This document shows positions 1 through 8,362 of a DNA stretch of 64,000 bases, piece by piece (position 1 is the first letter of the stretch; the number at the start of each line of letters is the position of its first letter). The stretch is from DAOSCP01 sp035379625. Its GTDB lineage: Bacteria; Bacteroidota; Ignavibacteria; Ignavibacteriales; DAOSCP01. The stretch spans positions 1-64,000 of the forward strand of contig DAOSVM010000011.1 of the NCBI GenBank assembly GCA_035379625.1, read 5' to 3'. The translations under genes were made by a program, and so were the position numbers. The notes under the pieces are model-generated. The model did no database searches. It was not told where the DNA came from and saw only the letters and a program-made list of their open reading frames with translations.

Positions 1-13
1 ACACCGTCTGAGC
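1..13. mobile_element. Right terminus of hairpin element (copy E)
   Basis: The first 13 bases, ACACCGTCTGAGC, match the last 13 bases of the right terminal inverted repeat of elements B and C. This is therefore the outer edge of a fifth copy that continues to the left of the window. It lies just downstream of the minus-strand nrdJ gene. Only the tip is visible, so the interior type cannot be judged. Confidence 0.7.
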
Positions 14-23
14 AATAGGAAAT

Positions 24-44
24 AAAAAAAGCAAGCTCGCTTGC
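24..44 (-). terminator. Probable rho-independent terminator of nrdJ
   Basis: On the minus strand a short stem (GCAAG / CTTGC around a CGAG tetraloop) is followed by seven T residues, about 40 bases after the nrdJ stop codon. The stem is only 5 bp, but position, GC content and T-run fit an intrinsic terminator. Confidence 0.6.
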
Positions 45-82
45 GCTCGCCTGCTCTTTATTTTGTGTTTATTATATATTTA

Positions 83-3000
83 TTAAGAACAACCAGTGGT
101 TGCACCACATGTCATACATTTCAAACAAGTTCCATTTCTTACCATAGTAGCATTTCCACATTCAGGACAAATATCACCAGTATAACCTAAGTTTACTGCT
201 TCTGTGCTACTGTTACTCGCTGAAATACTTTTGGAATCAGTAAATAAATCTGGCTGATTATCTTGCTCTTCTTCTATTGATTTTGCATTTTTTATGCTTG
301 CATTTGTTGTAACAATTTTTTCATCATAAAATTCGCCTGGAGTATTGTCGAAAAATCTATATTTTTCATCTTGAACGCTTTCAGGATCGATATGTGATAA
401 ATCTGTTCTACCAAGATATGTAATTGCTAATTCTCTGAAAATATAATCGATTACAGATGTAGCCATTTTAACATAATTGCTTCCAGAAACCATCCCAGAA
501 GGTTCGAATTTAGTAAATGTGAATGCTTCAACGAATTCTTCCAATGGTACACCGTATTGTAGACCTATGGAAACAGCTATTGCAAAAGAGTTGAGCATAC
601 TTCTAACTGCAGCACCTTCTTTATGCATATCGATGAAGATTTCTCCTAACTGTCCATTATCATATTCTCCAGTTCTTAAATAAAGGCTTTGTCCACCAAT
701 TTTTACTTTTTGAGTGAAACCGGATCTTCTATTAGGTAATTTTTTACGTTTAGCAATATATCTATATACAACTTTTTCGATAACTTTAACTATTTCACCA
801 TTATTTTTATTTTCCATTATTTCATCAATATCTTCAGACGAGAAGGAACTTAATGGTTGAGAAAGTTTTGAACCATCGCGGTAGAGTGCTACAGCTTTGG
901 TTCCCATTTTCCAACCTAACATATATATTTCTTTAATATCTTCAACAGTTGCTTCATATGGTAAATTTATTGTTTTAGAGATAGCTCCTGAAACAAATGG
1001 TTGAGCAGCAGACATCATTTTTAAATGCGCAATTGGTGAAATATATCTCGTACCTTTTTTGCCGCATTTATTTGCACAATCAAAAATAGCATAATGTTCT
1101 AATTTCAAATCGGGTGCGCCTTCAACTGTAGAATTACCACAAATATAATCATTTGCTTCAGAAATTTCATTTTTTGAAAATCCTAAAGCTCTTAAAATGT
1201 CACCATTAAATTGTGATAATTTATCTTCGGTTAATTTTAATGTTTCTGTAACAAATTTATCGCCTAAATTGTATTTATTGAATAAAAATGATATCTCAAA
1301 TGCTGAAGGGAGTTGTTGTTCAAGTTTTTCTAAAATTTCATCAGTAAATCCTTTTGCTTTAAGTGATTCAGTATTTATGTGTGGCGCTCCCTTGAATGTT
1401 TTATGACCAACAGCATAATTTACAATATTATTTATTTGTTCTTCAGTATAACCAATTTTCTTAAGTGCTAAAGGAATTGATTGATTTATAATCTTGAAGT
1501 ATCCACCACCAGAAAGTTTCTTATATTTAATTAAGGCGAAATCTGGCTCTATACCAGTTGTATCGCAATCCATAACTAAACCTATAGTACCTGTAGGAGC
1601 AATAGCAGTTACCTGAGCATTTCTGTAACCGTATTTTTCGCCTAATTCAAGAGCTTTATCGGATGCTTCTCTTGCAGCTTTTAACAAATATTCTGGGCAT
1701 TCAGCTGGATTTATTCCCATAGGGTAAATAGATAATCCTTCATATTCATTTTCTGGTGCATTATAAGCTGCTCTACGGTGGTTTCTTATAACACGTAACA
1801 TAGCATCTTTATTAGCTTCGTATCGTTTGAACGAGCCGCAATCTTTTGCCATTTCTGCAGAAGTGGCGTAAGCAGTCATATGCATCATAGCAGATATTGC
1901 ACCTGTAATAGCTAATGCTTGTTTGCTATCATATGGTACGCCCATTGTCATCAGAAGTGTACCTAAGTTAGCATAACCAAGACCTAAAGTTCTGTATAAA
2001 TAGCTATTTAAAGCAATTTCTTTGCTTGGGAAATGAGCCATTAAAACAGAAATTTCCAAAACTAAAGTCCAAATTCTTGTAGCATGAGTAAAACCATCTG
2101 TATCGAATATGTAAGTATCAGTGTTATAAAATTTTAATAAATTGAATGAAGCAAGATTACAAGCAGTATTATCTAAAAACATGTATTCGCTACAAGGATT
2201 TGAAGCTCTGATTTCGCCATCATTAGGGCAAGTATGCCATTCATTAATTGTTGTATGATACTGTAAACCTGGATCTGCACAAAACCAAGCATTATATGCA
2301 ATTTTTTCCCATAAATCTCTTGCTTTTAATACCTTACAAGGTTTAGGTTCTCTGTTTGCTTTTTTAGCTTTGGCTAATTCGGTGCGCCAGTATAAATTCC
2401 AAGTCTTATCTTCTTCAATAGCCTTCATAAATTCTTGATTTACTCTTACAGAGTTATTGGAATTTTGACCTGAAACAGTATTATAAGCTTCGGAATTAAA
2501 GTCAATATCGTATACTGGAATATAAACTTCCTTATATCCTAATTCTGCTAATCTGATAACTCTTTTTATCAAATTTTCAGGTATACTTAGTTTTCTAGCT
2601 TCAATGACAGCTTGCCTTAAAATAGGATTTGTTTTTACAGAAAAACGATCATTAAAATTAGTGACTTTAACAGCTTCATCATAACAAGCTTTTATGATTG
2701 TGTTTAAGTATTTATTTGCTATTTTTGAACCAATAGCTAAGTAAGCAACTTTTTGTTCTTCGTATGCCTTCCATTCGATATATTCTTCAATATCTGGATG
2801 GTCTATATCAAGAGTAACCATTTTGGCAGCTCTTCTTGTGGTACCACCAGATTTTATCGCACCAGCAGATCTATCACCAATTTTTAAGAATGACATTAAT
2901 CCGGATGATTTTCCACCGCCACTTAGTGGTTCTCCAACGCCCCTAATGTTAGAAAAATTTGTCCCTGTACCAGATCCGTATTTAAATAATCTAGCTTCTC

Positions 3001-3658
3001 TAACCCATAAATCCATTATCCCACCTGGATTGACTAAATCATCATCAATACTTTGGATAAAACAAGCATGTGGTTGCGGATAAGTGTATGCATCAGAAGA
3101 CTCAACAATTTCTTCAGTTTCTGGATCAACACGATAATGACCTTGTGATGGGCCAGATATTCCATATGCCCAGTTTAATCCGGTATTAAACCATTGTGGG
3201 CTATTCGGTGCTGCAAACTGATTAGCTAACATATATAATAATTCATCATAAAAAACTTTAGCATCTTCTTCGGTATCAAAATATTTACCTTTCCATCCCC
3301 AATATGTCCATGTACCAGCTAATCTATGAAATACTTGTTTAGCTGAAGTTTCGGAACCATATCTTTCTTCTTCAGGTAGTTCGTTTAATTTATCATAATC
3401 TGGTTCTGATGGTAGCAACCATTCAGGTATGCTATCTTCAAGTCTTTTTTTTGTAAATTTAGGTACTCCAGCTTTTCTAAAATATTTTTGAGCAATAATA
3501 TCGGTTGCTATTTGTGACCAGCTTTCTGGTACTTCAACATTATCCATCTTAAAAACAGAAGTACCATCAGGATTTTTAATTTCGGATGTGCGGATAACAA
3601 ATCTGATGTTATCTAATGGGTGAATGTTGGGACTGGTAAAACGCCTGGTGAATTTCAT
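83..3658 (-). CDS. nrdJ: Adenosylcobalamin-dependent (class II) ribonucleoside-diphosphate reductase
   Basis: Reduces ribonucleotides to deoxyribonucleotides using an adenosylcobalamin-generated radical, so it works with or without oxygen. Seen: the radical-site motif NPCSE near residues 487-491, a redox-pair Cys in PHACF near residue 199 and another in TACNLAS just after NPCSE, the motif YGSGTGTNF, and APTGTIG in the barrel. The last 29 residues form a Cys-rich tail (CPEC...CLKC..C) of the kind that re-reduces the active site. At about 1191 aa it is a long NrdJ form. I chose the second ATG at 3658: GGAAAGG lies at proper spacing before it, whereas the upstream ATG at 3706 has its only purine run abutting the start codon. 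It is transcribed alone. No B12 riboswitch was recognised upstream. Confidence 0.95.
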   Translation of the reverse strand: MKFTRRFTSPNIHPLDNIRFVIRTSEIKNPDGTSVFKMDNVEVPESWSQIATDIIAQKYFRKAGVPKFTKKRLEDSIPEWLLPSEPDYDKLNELPEEERYGSETSAKQVFHRLAGTWTYWGWKGKYFDTEEDAKVFYDELLYMLANQFAAPNSPQWFNTGLNWAYGISGPSQGHYRVDPETEEIVESSDAYTYPQPHACFIQSIDDDLVNPGGIMDLWVREARLFKYGSGTGTNFSNIRGVGEPLSGGGKSSGLMSFLKIGDRSAGAIKSGGTTRRAAKMVTLDIDHPDIEEYIEWKAYEEQKVAYLAIGSKIANKYLNTIIKACYDEAVKVTNFNDRFSVKTNPILRQAVIEARKLSIPENLIKRVIRLAELGYKEVYIPVYDIDFNSEAYNTVSGQNSNNSVRVNQEFMKAIEEDKTWNLYWRTELAKAKKANREPKPCKVLKARDLWEKIAYNAWFCADPGLQYHTTINEWHTCPNDGEIRASNPCSEYMFLDNTACNLASFNLLKFYNTDTYIFDTDGFTHATRIWTLVLEISVLMAHFPSKEIALNSYLYRTLGLGYANLGTLLMTMGVPYDSKQALAITGAISAMMHMTAYATSAEMAKDCGSFKRYEANKDAMLRVIRNHRRAAYNAPENEYEGLSIYPMGINPAECPEYLLKAAREASDKALELGEKYGYRNAQVTAIAPTGTIGLVMDCDTTGIEPDFALIKYKKLSGGGYFKIINQSIPLALKKIGYTEEQINNIVNYAVGHKTFKGAPHINTESLKAKGFTDEILEKLEQQLPSAFEISFLFNKYNLGDKFVTETLKLTEDKLSQFNGDILRALGFSKNEISEANDYICGNSTVEGAPDLKLEHYAIFDCANKCGKKGTRYISPIAHLKMMSAAQPFVSGAISKTINLPYEATVEDIKEIYMLGWKMGTKAVALYRDGSKLSQPLSSFSSEDIDEIMENKNNGEIVKVIEKVVYRYIAKRKKLPNRRSGFTQKVKIGGQSLYLRTGEYDNGQLGEIFIDMHKEGAAVRSMLNSFAIAVSIGLQYGVPLEEFVEAFTFTKFEPSGMVSGSNYVKMATSVIDYIFRELAITYLGRTDLSHIDPESVQDEKYRFFDNTPGEFYDEKIVTTNASIKNAKSIEEEQDNQPDLFTDSKSISASNSSTEAVNLGYTGDICPECGNATMVRNGTCLKCMTCGATTGCS

Positions 3659-4195
3659 ATTAAACCTTTCCAAATTTGTGACGTAATGGGTTACTAAAAA
3701 TTTCATCTCCCCGGCTACAAAATTATGATAAATATTTTTATTTTCAAATTAAAAATATATTGATATAGTATAAATAATATAATATAAAGCAACTGTAACT
3801 TACTGATAAACTGTTAGTTATAAAATTGATTTAATAACAAATTAAATGTTTTATGGTAACTTTACTTATACAAATAAGTTATAAGAAATATATATAAAAT
3901 AAATATATTGATAAATAAGTAAATGATAAAATTAATTATAATTAATAATGAGTGATTAATATTCTATTAAAGCTTTACTGTATTTCAAAGTTAAACACAT
4001 TATGTTGTTTGTAAAATTTTATATCGAAAGAATATTCTTTTACTTTAAAAGCAAACAATAAACAACTTTTTATTCAATTAATTTTATTTATCACCAATAA
4101 TTATAGTTTTTAAATAAAAAATCATCATTTATTATGATTGATTATAGTAGTGTGATTTTGTTATTTTAGTGTTGTAAATATTAAGGAGTTTGATA
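3659..4195. other. Divergent AT-rich intergenic region
   Basis: About 535 bp separate the minus-strand nrdJ from the plus-strand porin-feoAB operon, so both promoters should lie here. The stretch is extremely AT-rich, with many short direct and inverted A/T runs but no open frame, tRNA or recognisable riboswitch. The only discrete symmetrical site noted is an AATCAT / ATGATT inverted repeat, listed separately. Confidence 0.6.
4120..4139. promoter_or_regulatory. Possible operator upstream of porin-feoAB
   Basis: AATCAT and ATGATT form a 6-bp inverted repeat separated by 8 bases, centred about 65 bp before the porin start. An iron-responsive regulator would be expected for feoAB, but this site is not a clear Fur box. 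In such AT-rich DNA the symmetry may be chance. Confidence 0.22.
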
Positions 4196-5233
4196 ATGAT
4201 TAAATATTTTATTTTTCTGTCCATTTTTTCAAGTTTATTATTAGCACAAGATATTTTTAATTATTCATTTAAATATACAGGAGATATTAATAATAATTTG
4301 AACGGTGGTATAAAAAAAGGCTCAGTTTATATGGGAAATGCTCATTTGAATATAAATCTGAACACTTCCTTTGTAGGATTGGAAAAAGGTAATCTCAATG
4401 TTGATATTATGAATTCTCTCGGAAATAAATTTTCTGAAAATTATGTAGGTGATATGCAAACTCTTTCGAATATAGAAAATGACAATACAACTATGTTGTA
4501 TGAATTTTGGTATTCATACAATTTTGATAAGTTATCATTGAAAGCAGGTTATATTGATTTAAATAGTGATTTTATTTTGATGAGTAGTACCGAAAACTTT
4601 TTGAATAGCTCTTTGCAAGTTTTTCCTGCTTTATCCCTAAATTATCCATTATCCATTTTCCCAAGACCTTTTTTTGGTGTCCACTTCGATTATAGATTTA
4701 CCGATAATAAAACTTTACGAGTGGCTTATTTTGATGTTGAAGAAGTTGATAGTTATAAAAAATTTGTAAATACAAAATTATTTAAAAGCGGAATTTATAA
4801 TTTAATTTCAGAATTTCAAAACAATATTGATGATAAATTAAACTATAAGGTTGGCGTATTTTATCAAAATAAACAGGAAAAATATAAAAATTGTTTATCA
4901 TATTATTTGGGATTAAATTACACAATTTGGGAAAATTCAAATATATTTGGACAAATTTCATTTTGTGATAGAAATATAGTTTCACCTTATTATTTTGCCT
5001 TTGGTTTTACAAAATCCAATATTTTCGGAAGAGAAAACGATATTTTCGGTTTAAGTTATGGCTATGCTTCTTTATTCAAACAATCAAATGAAGCATTTGT
5101 CGAAGCTTACTATATTTTTCAAATAGTCGATTTTATATATATTCAACCGGATTTCCAATATATCATAAATCCTTCAGGTAATGGTATAAACGATGCAACA
5201 GTATTTAATTTAAGAATTGGAGTTGAGTTATGA
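4196..5233 (+). CDS. OprB-like outer-membrane porin, coupled to feoAB
   Basis: Predicted outer-membrane beta-barrel of about 345 aa. It has a signal peptide (hydrophobic residues 4-18 ending LLLAQ), then alternating amphipathic strands rich in aromatic residues and a short C-terminal strand ending in a hydrophobic residue. Sections such as the SIFPRPFFGV stretch and the LSLKAGYIDLNSDF strand recall the carbohydrate-selective OprB porin family. An in-frame TTG at 4190 exists, but the ATG at 4196 sits 7 bases after AGGAG and is preferred. Its stop codon overlaps the feoAB start (ATGA), which implies translational coupling. Known: OprB members pass sugars. Inferred: here the partner gene suggests a role in ferrous-iron passage across the outer membrane. 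Confidence 0.75.
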   Translation: MIKYFIFLSIFSSLLLAQDIFNYSFKYTGDINNNLNGGIKKGSVYMGNAHLNINLNTSFVGLEKGNLNVDIMNSLGNKFSENYVGDMQTLSNIENDNTTMLYEFWYSYNFDKLSLKAGYIDLNSDFILMSSTENFLNSSLQVFPALSLNYPLSIFPRPFFGVHFDYRFTDNKTLRVAYFDVEEVDSYKKFVNTKLFKSGIYNLISEFQNNIDDKLNYKVGVFYQNKQEKYKNCLSYYLGLNYTIWENSNIFGQISFCDRNIVSPYYFAFGFTKSNIFGRENDIFGLSYGYASLFKQSNEAFVEAYYIFQIVDFIYIQPDFQYIINPSGNGINDATVFNLRIGVEL

Positions 5234-7710
5234 TTGCAGTTGATTTTAAATATAAAAAACTTTCTGAAATTCCTATTGATCAAGAAGTTGTAATTGCAAA
5301 AGTTAAAGGGAGTGGTGCTTTTAGAAAAAGACTTTTGGAAATGGGTTTTGTTAAAGGAAAATCTGTAAAAGTTATAAAAAATGCACCATTGATGGATCCC
5401 ATTGAGTATGAAATAATGGGCTATAGCGTTTCTTTAAGGCGTAGTGAAGCTGATTTAATTGATGTTATTGATATTGATGATATAAAGCACACCGATGAAG
5501 TGATTTTTAACGGAACCATAGATGAAAATAGATTAAAAACAACAATCAGAAAAGCCACGAACAAGATTAATGTTGCGCTTGTTGGAAATCCTAATTCTGG
5601 AAAAACAACGTTGTTTAATTTTGCATCAGGTGCTCACGAAAGGGTAGGGAATTATGGCGGCGTTACTGTTGATGTTAAAGAAGGTATTGTAAATTATAAA
5701 GATTATACTATTAATCTCTTTGATTTGCCTGGTACTTATTCTATTACTGAATATTCACCAGAAGAATTATATGTGCGCAGACATATTATTGAAAATCAAC
5801 CAGATATAATAGTTAATGTTATTGATGCTTCCAATCTTGAAAGAAATTTATATTTAACTACACAACTTATTGATATGAATGTAAAAGTTGTCATTGCTTT
5901 AAATATGTTTGATGAACTTGAAAAAAGTGGGGCAATTCTAGATTATAAACATCTTGCTGAAATGCTGGGTATTCCTATAATTCCTACTGTTGCATCCAAA
6001 GGAATTGGTATTCCAGAATTGATAGAAAAAATTATTGATGTTTACGAAGATAAAGATCCTATCGTGCGTCATATCCACATAAATTATGGTGAAAATATTG
6101 AAAGTTCTATTAAAAGAATTCAGAAAGCTATAAAAGAATTCACTGAATTAAAATACAAATTTTCTACACGATATTTAGCAATTAAACTTTTAGAAAATGA
6201 TAGAGAAACCAGAAGATTAATATCTGAAACATCAAAAACTCAAGATGTTTTACAAATTGTTGATGAAGAGATTAAAAAAATTGAAAGTTTATATAAAGAA
6301 AAATCTGAAACGGTAATTACAGATTTGAAATATGGTTTTGTAAGTGGTGCGTTAGCACAAACTTATAAGCCTGGAAAAATTAACTTTAGAAAAATTACTC
6401 GTCAAATCGATAAAATTGTCACCAATAAATATTTAGGTTTTCCTATATTTTTCCTTTTTTTATATATAACATTTGAAGCAACATTTTTTGTAGGGGGTTA
6501 TCCTGCTGAATGGATTGAATTCGGGATTGAAGCTATCAAAAATATATTTTCAAATTATGTACCAAATGGACCTTTTAAAGATTTGATTATTGAAGGAATA
6601 ATTGGTGGTGTTGGTAATGTACTAGTATTTTTGCCAAATATTCTTGTTTTATTCTTCTTCATTTCTTTTCTCGAAGATGTTGGATATATGGCACGTGCAG
6701 CATTTATTGTTGATAAAATTATGCATAAAATTGGTTTACACGGGAAATCATTTATACCTATAATTATGGGTTTTGGTTGCAACGTTCCAGCAATTATGGC
6801 AACAAGAACATTGGTAAACAAAAAAGACAGAATTTTAACCATGTTGATTATTCCTTTTATGTCATGTAGCGCTAGATTACCGGTTTATTTACTTTTTATT
6901 TCCGCATTTTTTGACAAAAACCAAGGATTAGTTCTTACTTCCATTTACTTCTTAGGCTTAATTATGGCTGCATTTTTCTCTATAATTTTCAATAAACTTT
7001 TCTTCAAAGGTCAAGATGTGCCATTTGTTATGGAATTGCCGCCATATCGTATGCCAACATTAAAAAGTAGTATTCGCCATATGTGGTACAAAGCCAGCGC
7101 ATATTTAAAGAAAATGGGAACAATTATATTAGGTCTATCTATAATTATTTGGTATTTAAGCAGTTATCCTAAGAATGAAAATATAGAAAAATTTTATGAT
7201 GAAAAAATTGAACAAATTCACAATGTTACAAATTTAGATGAAAATACTAAAAATGAGAAAATTGATGAACTGAATAGAATTAAAGTCGCCGAAATTCAAG
7301 CAAATAGTTACATTGGTAAAATGGGAAAAGCAATCGAGCCCATTATTGCGCCATTAGGCTTTGATTGGAAAATCGGTGTTGCTATTATTTCCGGCCTAAG
7401 TGCAAAAGAAGTAATCATAAGTACCTTAAGCATCATTTATAAAGCAAACGACGAAGGTATTTCATTGAAAGAAAATTTGAAAAAAGAAAAATTTTTATAC
7501 GGACCTAATAAGGGAGAACCTGTTTTTACACCTTTAACAGTTTATACATTACTTGTTTTTGTGTTAATTTATTTCCCTTGTATTGCAACTATAGCTGCTA
7601 TAAAAAATGAGTCTAATTGGAAATGGGCTTTGTTTGCTATATTTTATACAACATCTGTAGCATATATAACAGCATTTTTAGTTAATAATATTGTTAAATT
7701 ATTTTTATAG
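5230..7710 (+). CDS. feoB: Ferrous iron transporter, FeoA-FeoB fusion
   Basis: Inner-membrane Fe(II) importer. Residues 1-80 form a FeoA-type SH3-like domain (FRKRLLEMGFVKG, RRSEADLI). After a short linker comes the FeoB G-domain: P-loop GNPNSGKTT at about 119-127, G3 DLPGTYS and G4 ALNMFDE. The C-terminal half has the membrane gates with conserved FLEDVGYMARAAF, GFGCNVPA and SGLSAKEV segments. Length (826 aa) equals a normal FeoB plus one FeoA. It starts inside the stop codon of the porin gene and is followed 7 bases later by a FeoB-associated micro-protein. No feoC is seen. A natural FeoA-FeoB fusion is known in several Bacteroidota-type lineages. Confidence 0.95.
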   Translation: MIAVDFKYKKLSEIPIDQEVVIAKVKGSGAFRKRLLEMGFVKGKSVKVIKNAPLMDPIEYEIMGYSVSLRRSEADLIDVIDIDDIKHTDEVIFNGTIDENRLKTTIRKATNKINVALVGNPNSGKTTLFNFASGAHERVGNYGGVTVDVKEGIVNYKDYTINLFDLPGTYSITEYSPEELYVRRHIIENQPDIIVNVIDASNLERNLYLTTQLIDMNVKVVIALNMFDELEKSGAILDYKHLAEMLGIPIIPTVASKGIGIPELIEKIIDVYEDKDPIVRHIHINYGENIESSIKRIQKAIKEFTELKYKFSTRYLAIKLLENDRETRRLISETSKTQDVLQIVDEEIKKIESLYKEKSETVITDLKYGFVSGALAQTYKPGKINFRKITRQIDKIVTNKYLGFPIFFLFLYITFEATFFVGGYPAEWIEFGIEAIKNIFSNYVPNGPFKDLIIEGIIGGVGNVLVFLPNILVLFFFISFLEDVGYMARAAFIVDKIMHKIGLHGKSFIPIIMGFGCNVPAIMATRTLVNKKDRILTMLIIPFMSCSARLPVYLLFISAFFDKNQGLVLTSIYFLGLIMAAFFSIIFNKLFFKGQDVPFVMELPPYRMPTLKSSIRHMWYKASAYLKKMGTIILGLSIIIWYLSSYPKNENIEKFYDEKIEQIHNVTNLDENTKNEKIDELNRIKVAEIQANSYIGKMGKAIEPIIAPLGFDWKIGVAIISGLSAKEVIISTLSIIYKANDEGISLKENLKKEKFLYGPNKGEPVFTPLTVYTLLVFVLIYFPCIATIAAIKNESNWKWALFAIFYTTSVAYITAFLVNNIVKLFL

Positions 7711-7717
7711 GAAAATC

Positions 7718-7852
7718 ATGCAAGAGATTTTAGTATACACGAGTATTTTATTTGCATTGTATATATTATTAAGAAAAAAAATTTTTAAAAGAAATTCAAA
7801 TAAGCTATCTAGTTGCGGTTGTGATAGTTGCGGCTGCAGAATAGATAATTAA
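7718..7852 (+). CDS. FeoB-associated Cys-rich membrane micro-protein
   Basis: A 44-aa frame begins 7 bases after the feoB stop. It reads as a membrane segment (about residues 4-18, ILVYTSILFALYILL), a basic stretch (RKKIFKRN) and a Cys-rich tail CGCDSCGC followed by five residues. This matches the layout of the FeoB-associated Cys-rich membrane protein family found at the end of feo operons: one transmembrane helix plus clustered cysteines. Its biochemical role is not established; metal handling near FeoB is the obvious inference. Position, frame and composition together make it a real gene despite its size. Confidence 0.82.
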   Translation: MQEILVYTSILFALYILLRKKIFKRNSNKLSSCGCDSCGCRIDN

Positions 7853-7868
7853 AAAATATTTTTTCTTA

Positions 7869-8288
7869 GCTCAGACAGTGTAAGCTTAAGCCCCTTGCGG
7901 CATTTGTCATGCCGCAAGGGGCCAGCGAGCCTCGTGGCCCGCAAAAATTTTGCCACCATTTAAATAGTAGGGTGGCATTGATATGCCACCTTTTTGGCAT
8001 TGAATGCCATAATTGTGGCACGGAATTTCCACGTGGTGGCAAAAATAAACGTAGGGTGGCATTGATATGCCACCTTTTTGGCAATGATATGCCGTGTGGT
8101 AGCAGGAAAAATTGCCAATTTGGCAAAAGGTAGCAACATGGTAGCACGCATTTGCCACTCGGTGGCAGCCAAAATTTGAAGGTGGCAATTATATCGAAAA
8201 TACAATATAATTGCCACCTTTATTTTTTTGCAAGAATTGCAAAAAACCGCACAACGTCAGTTGTGCGGCACGCTTACACTGTCCAAGT
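7869..8288. mobile_element. Hairpin-packed terminal-inverted-repeat element, copy A
   Basis: Left end GCTCAGACAGTGTAAGC (7869-7885) is mirrored by GCTTACACTGTCCAAGT (8272-8288), with the outermost bases decayed. Inside, from left: a 14-bp perfect stem (7890-7922), a second GC stem with one mismatch (7925-7942), two 84-bp spaced units starting at GTAG 7967 and 8051 built of GGTGGCAT / ATGCCACC palindromes, a 14-bp AT/GC stem (8181-8218) and a 9-bp stem CCGCACAAC / GTTGTGCGG (8247-8268). Frames exist on both strands but read as low-complexity His/Pro/Cys/Thr strings that follow the palindromes and are not genes. It lies between two convergent genes. MITE-like by structure; no transposase seen. 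Confidence 0.8.
7967..8134. repeat. Two 84-bp palindromic units of element A
   Basis: Each unit opens with GTAGGGTGGCATTGATATGC, closing an 8-bp hairpin, then TTTTT and a second GGCAT / ATGCC-type hairpin, then GTGGCA... and a CCACGTGG-type palindrome. The second unit has decayed in its right half, where GGTAGC variants replace GGTGGC. The same unit at the same 84-bp spacing recurs in elements B and C. Confidence 0.75.
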
Positions 8289-8313
8289 TAAGGAAATAAT
8301 CTTAAGGCATAGA

Positions 8314-8341
8314 AAAAAGCTGCTCTTTCGAACAGCTTTTT
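8314..8341 (-). terminator. Bidirectional terminator, proS side
   Basis: A 9-bp perfect stem AAAAAGCTG / CAGCTTTTT closes an 10-base loop. A-run and T-run flank it, so it can act on both strands: for the minus-strand proS and for read-through from element A. Confidence 0.75.
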
Positions 8342-8362
8342 CATTATGTTTAATATAAAGTT

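Noticed and set aside
3659..4195. Cobalamin riboswitch upstream of the B12-dependent nrdJ
   Set aside because: No B12-box-like conserved segment or expected GC-rich helices are visible in this AT-rich gap; a covariance-model scan would settle it.
7866..8217. Overlapping frames of 74-93 codons on both strands inside element A, and similar ones in B and C
   Set aside because: They run in several frames at once, consist of repeated Cys/His/Pro/Gly strings dictated by GTGGCA palindromes, have no ribosome sites and change with unit number.
7869..8288. TA target-site duplication flanking the elements
   Set aside because: TA is found next to both ends of A and D but not consistently for B, C or E, and TA is too common in this AT-rich DNA to be evidence.
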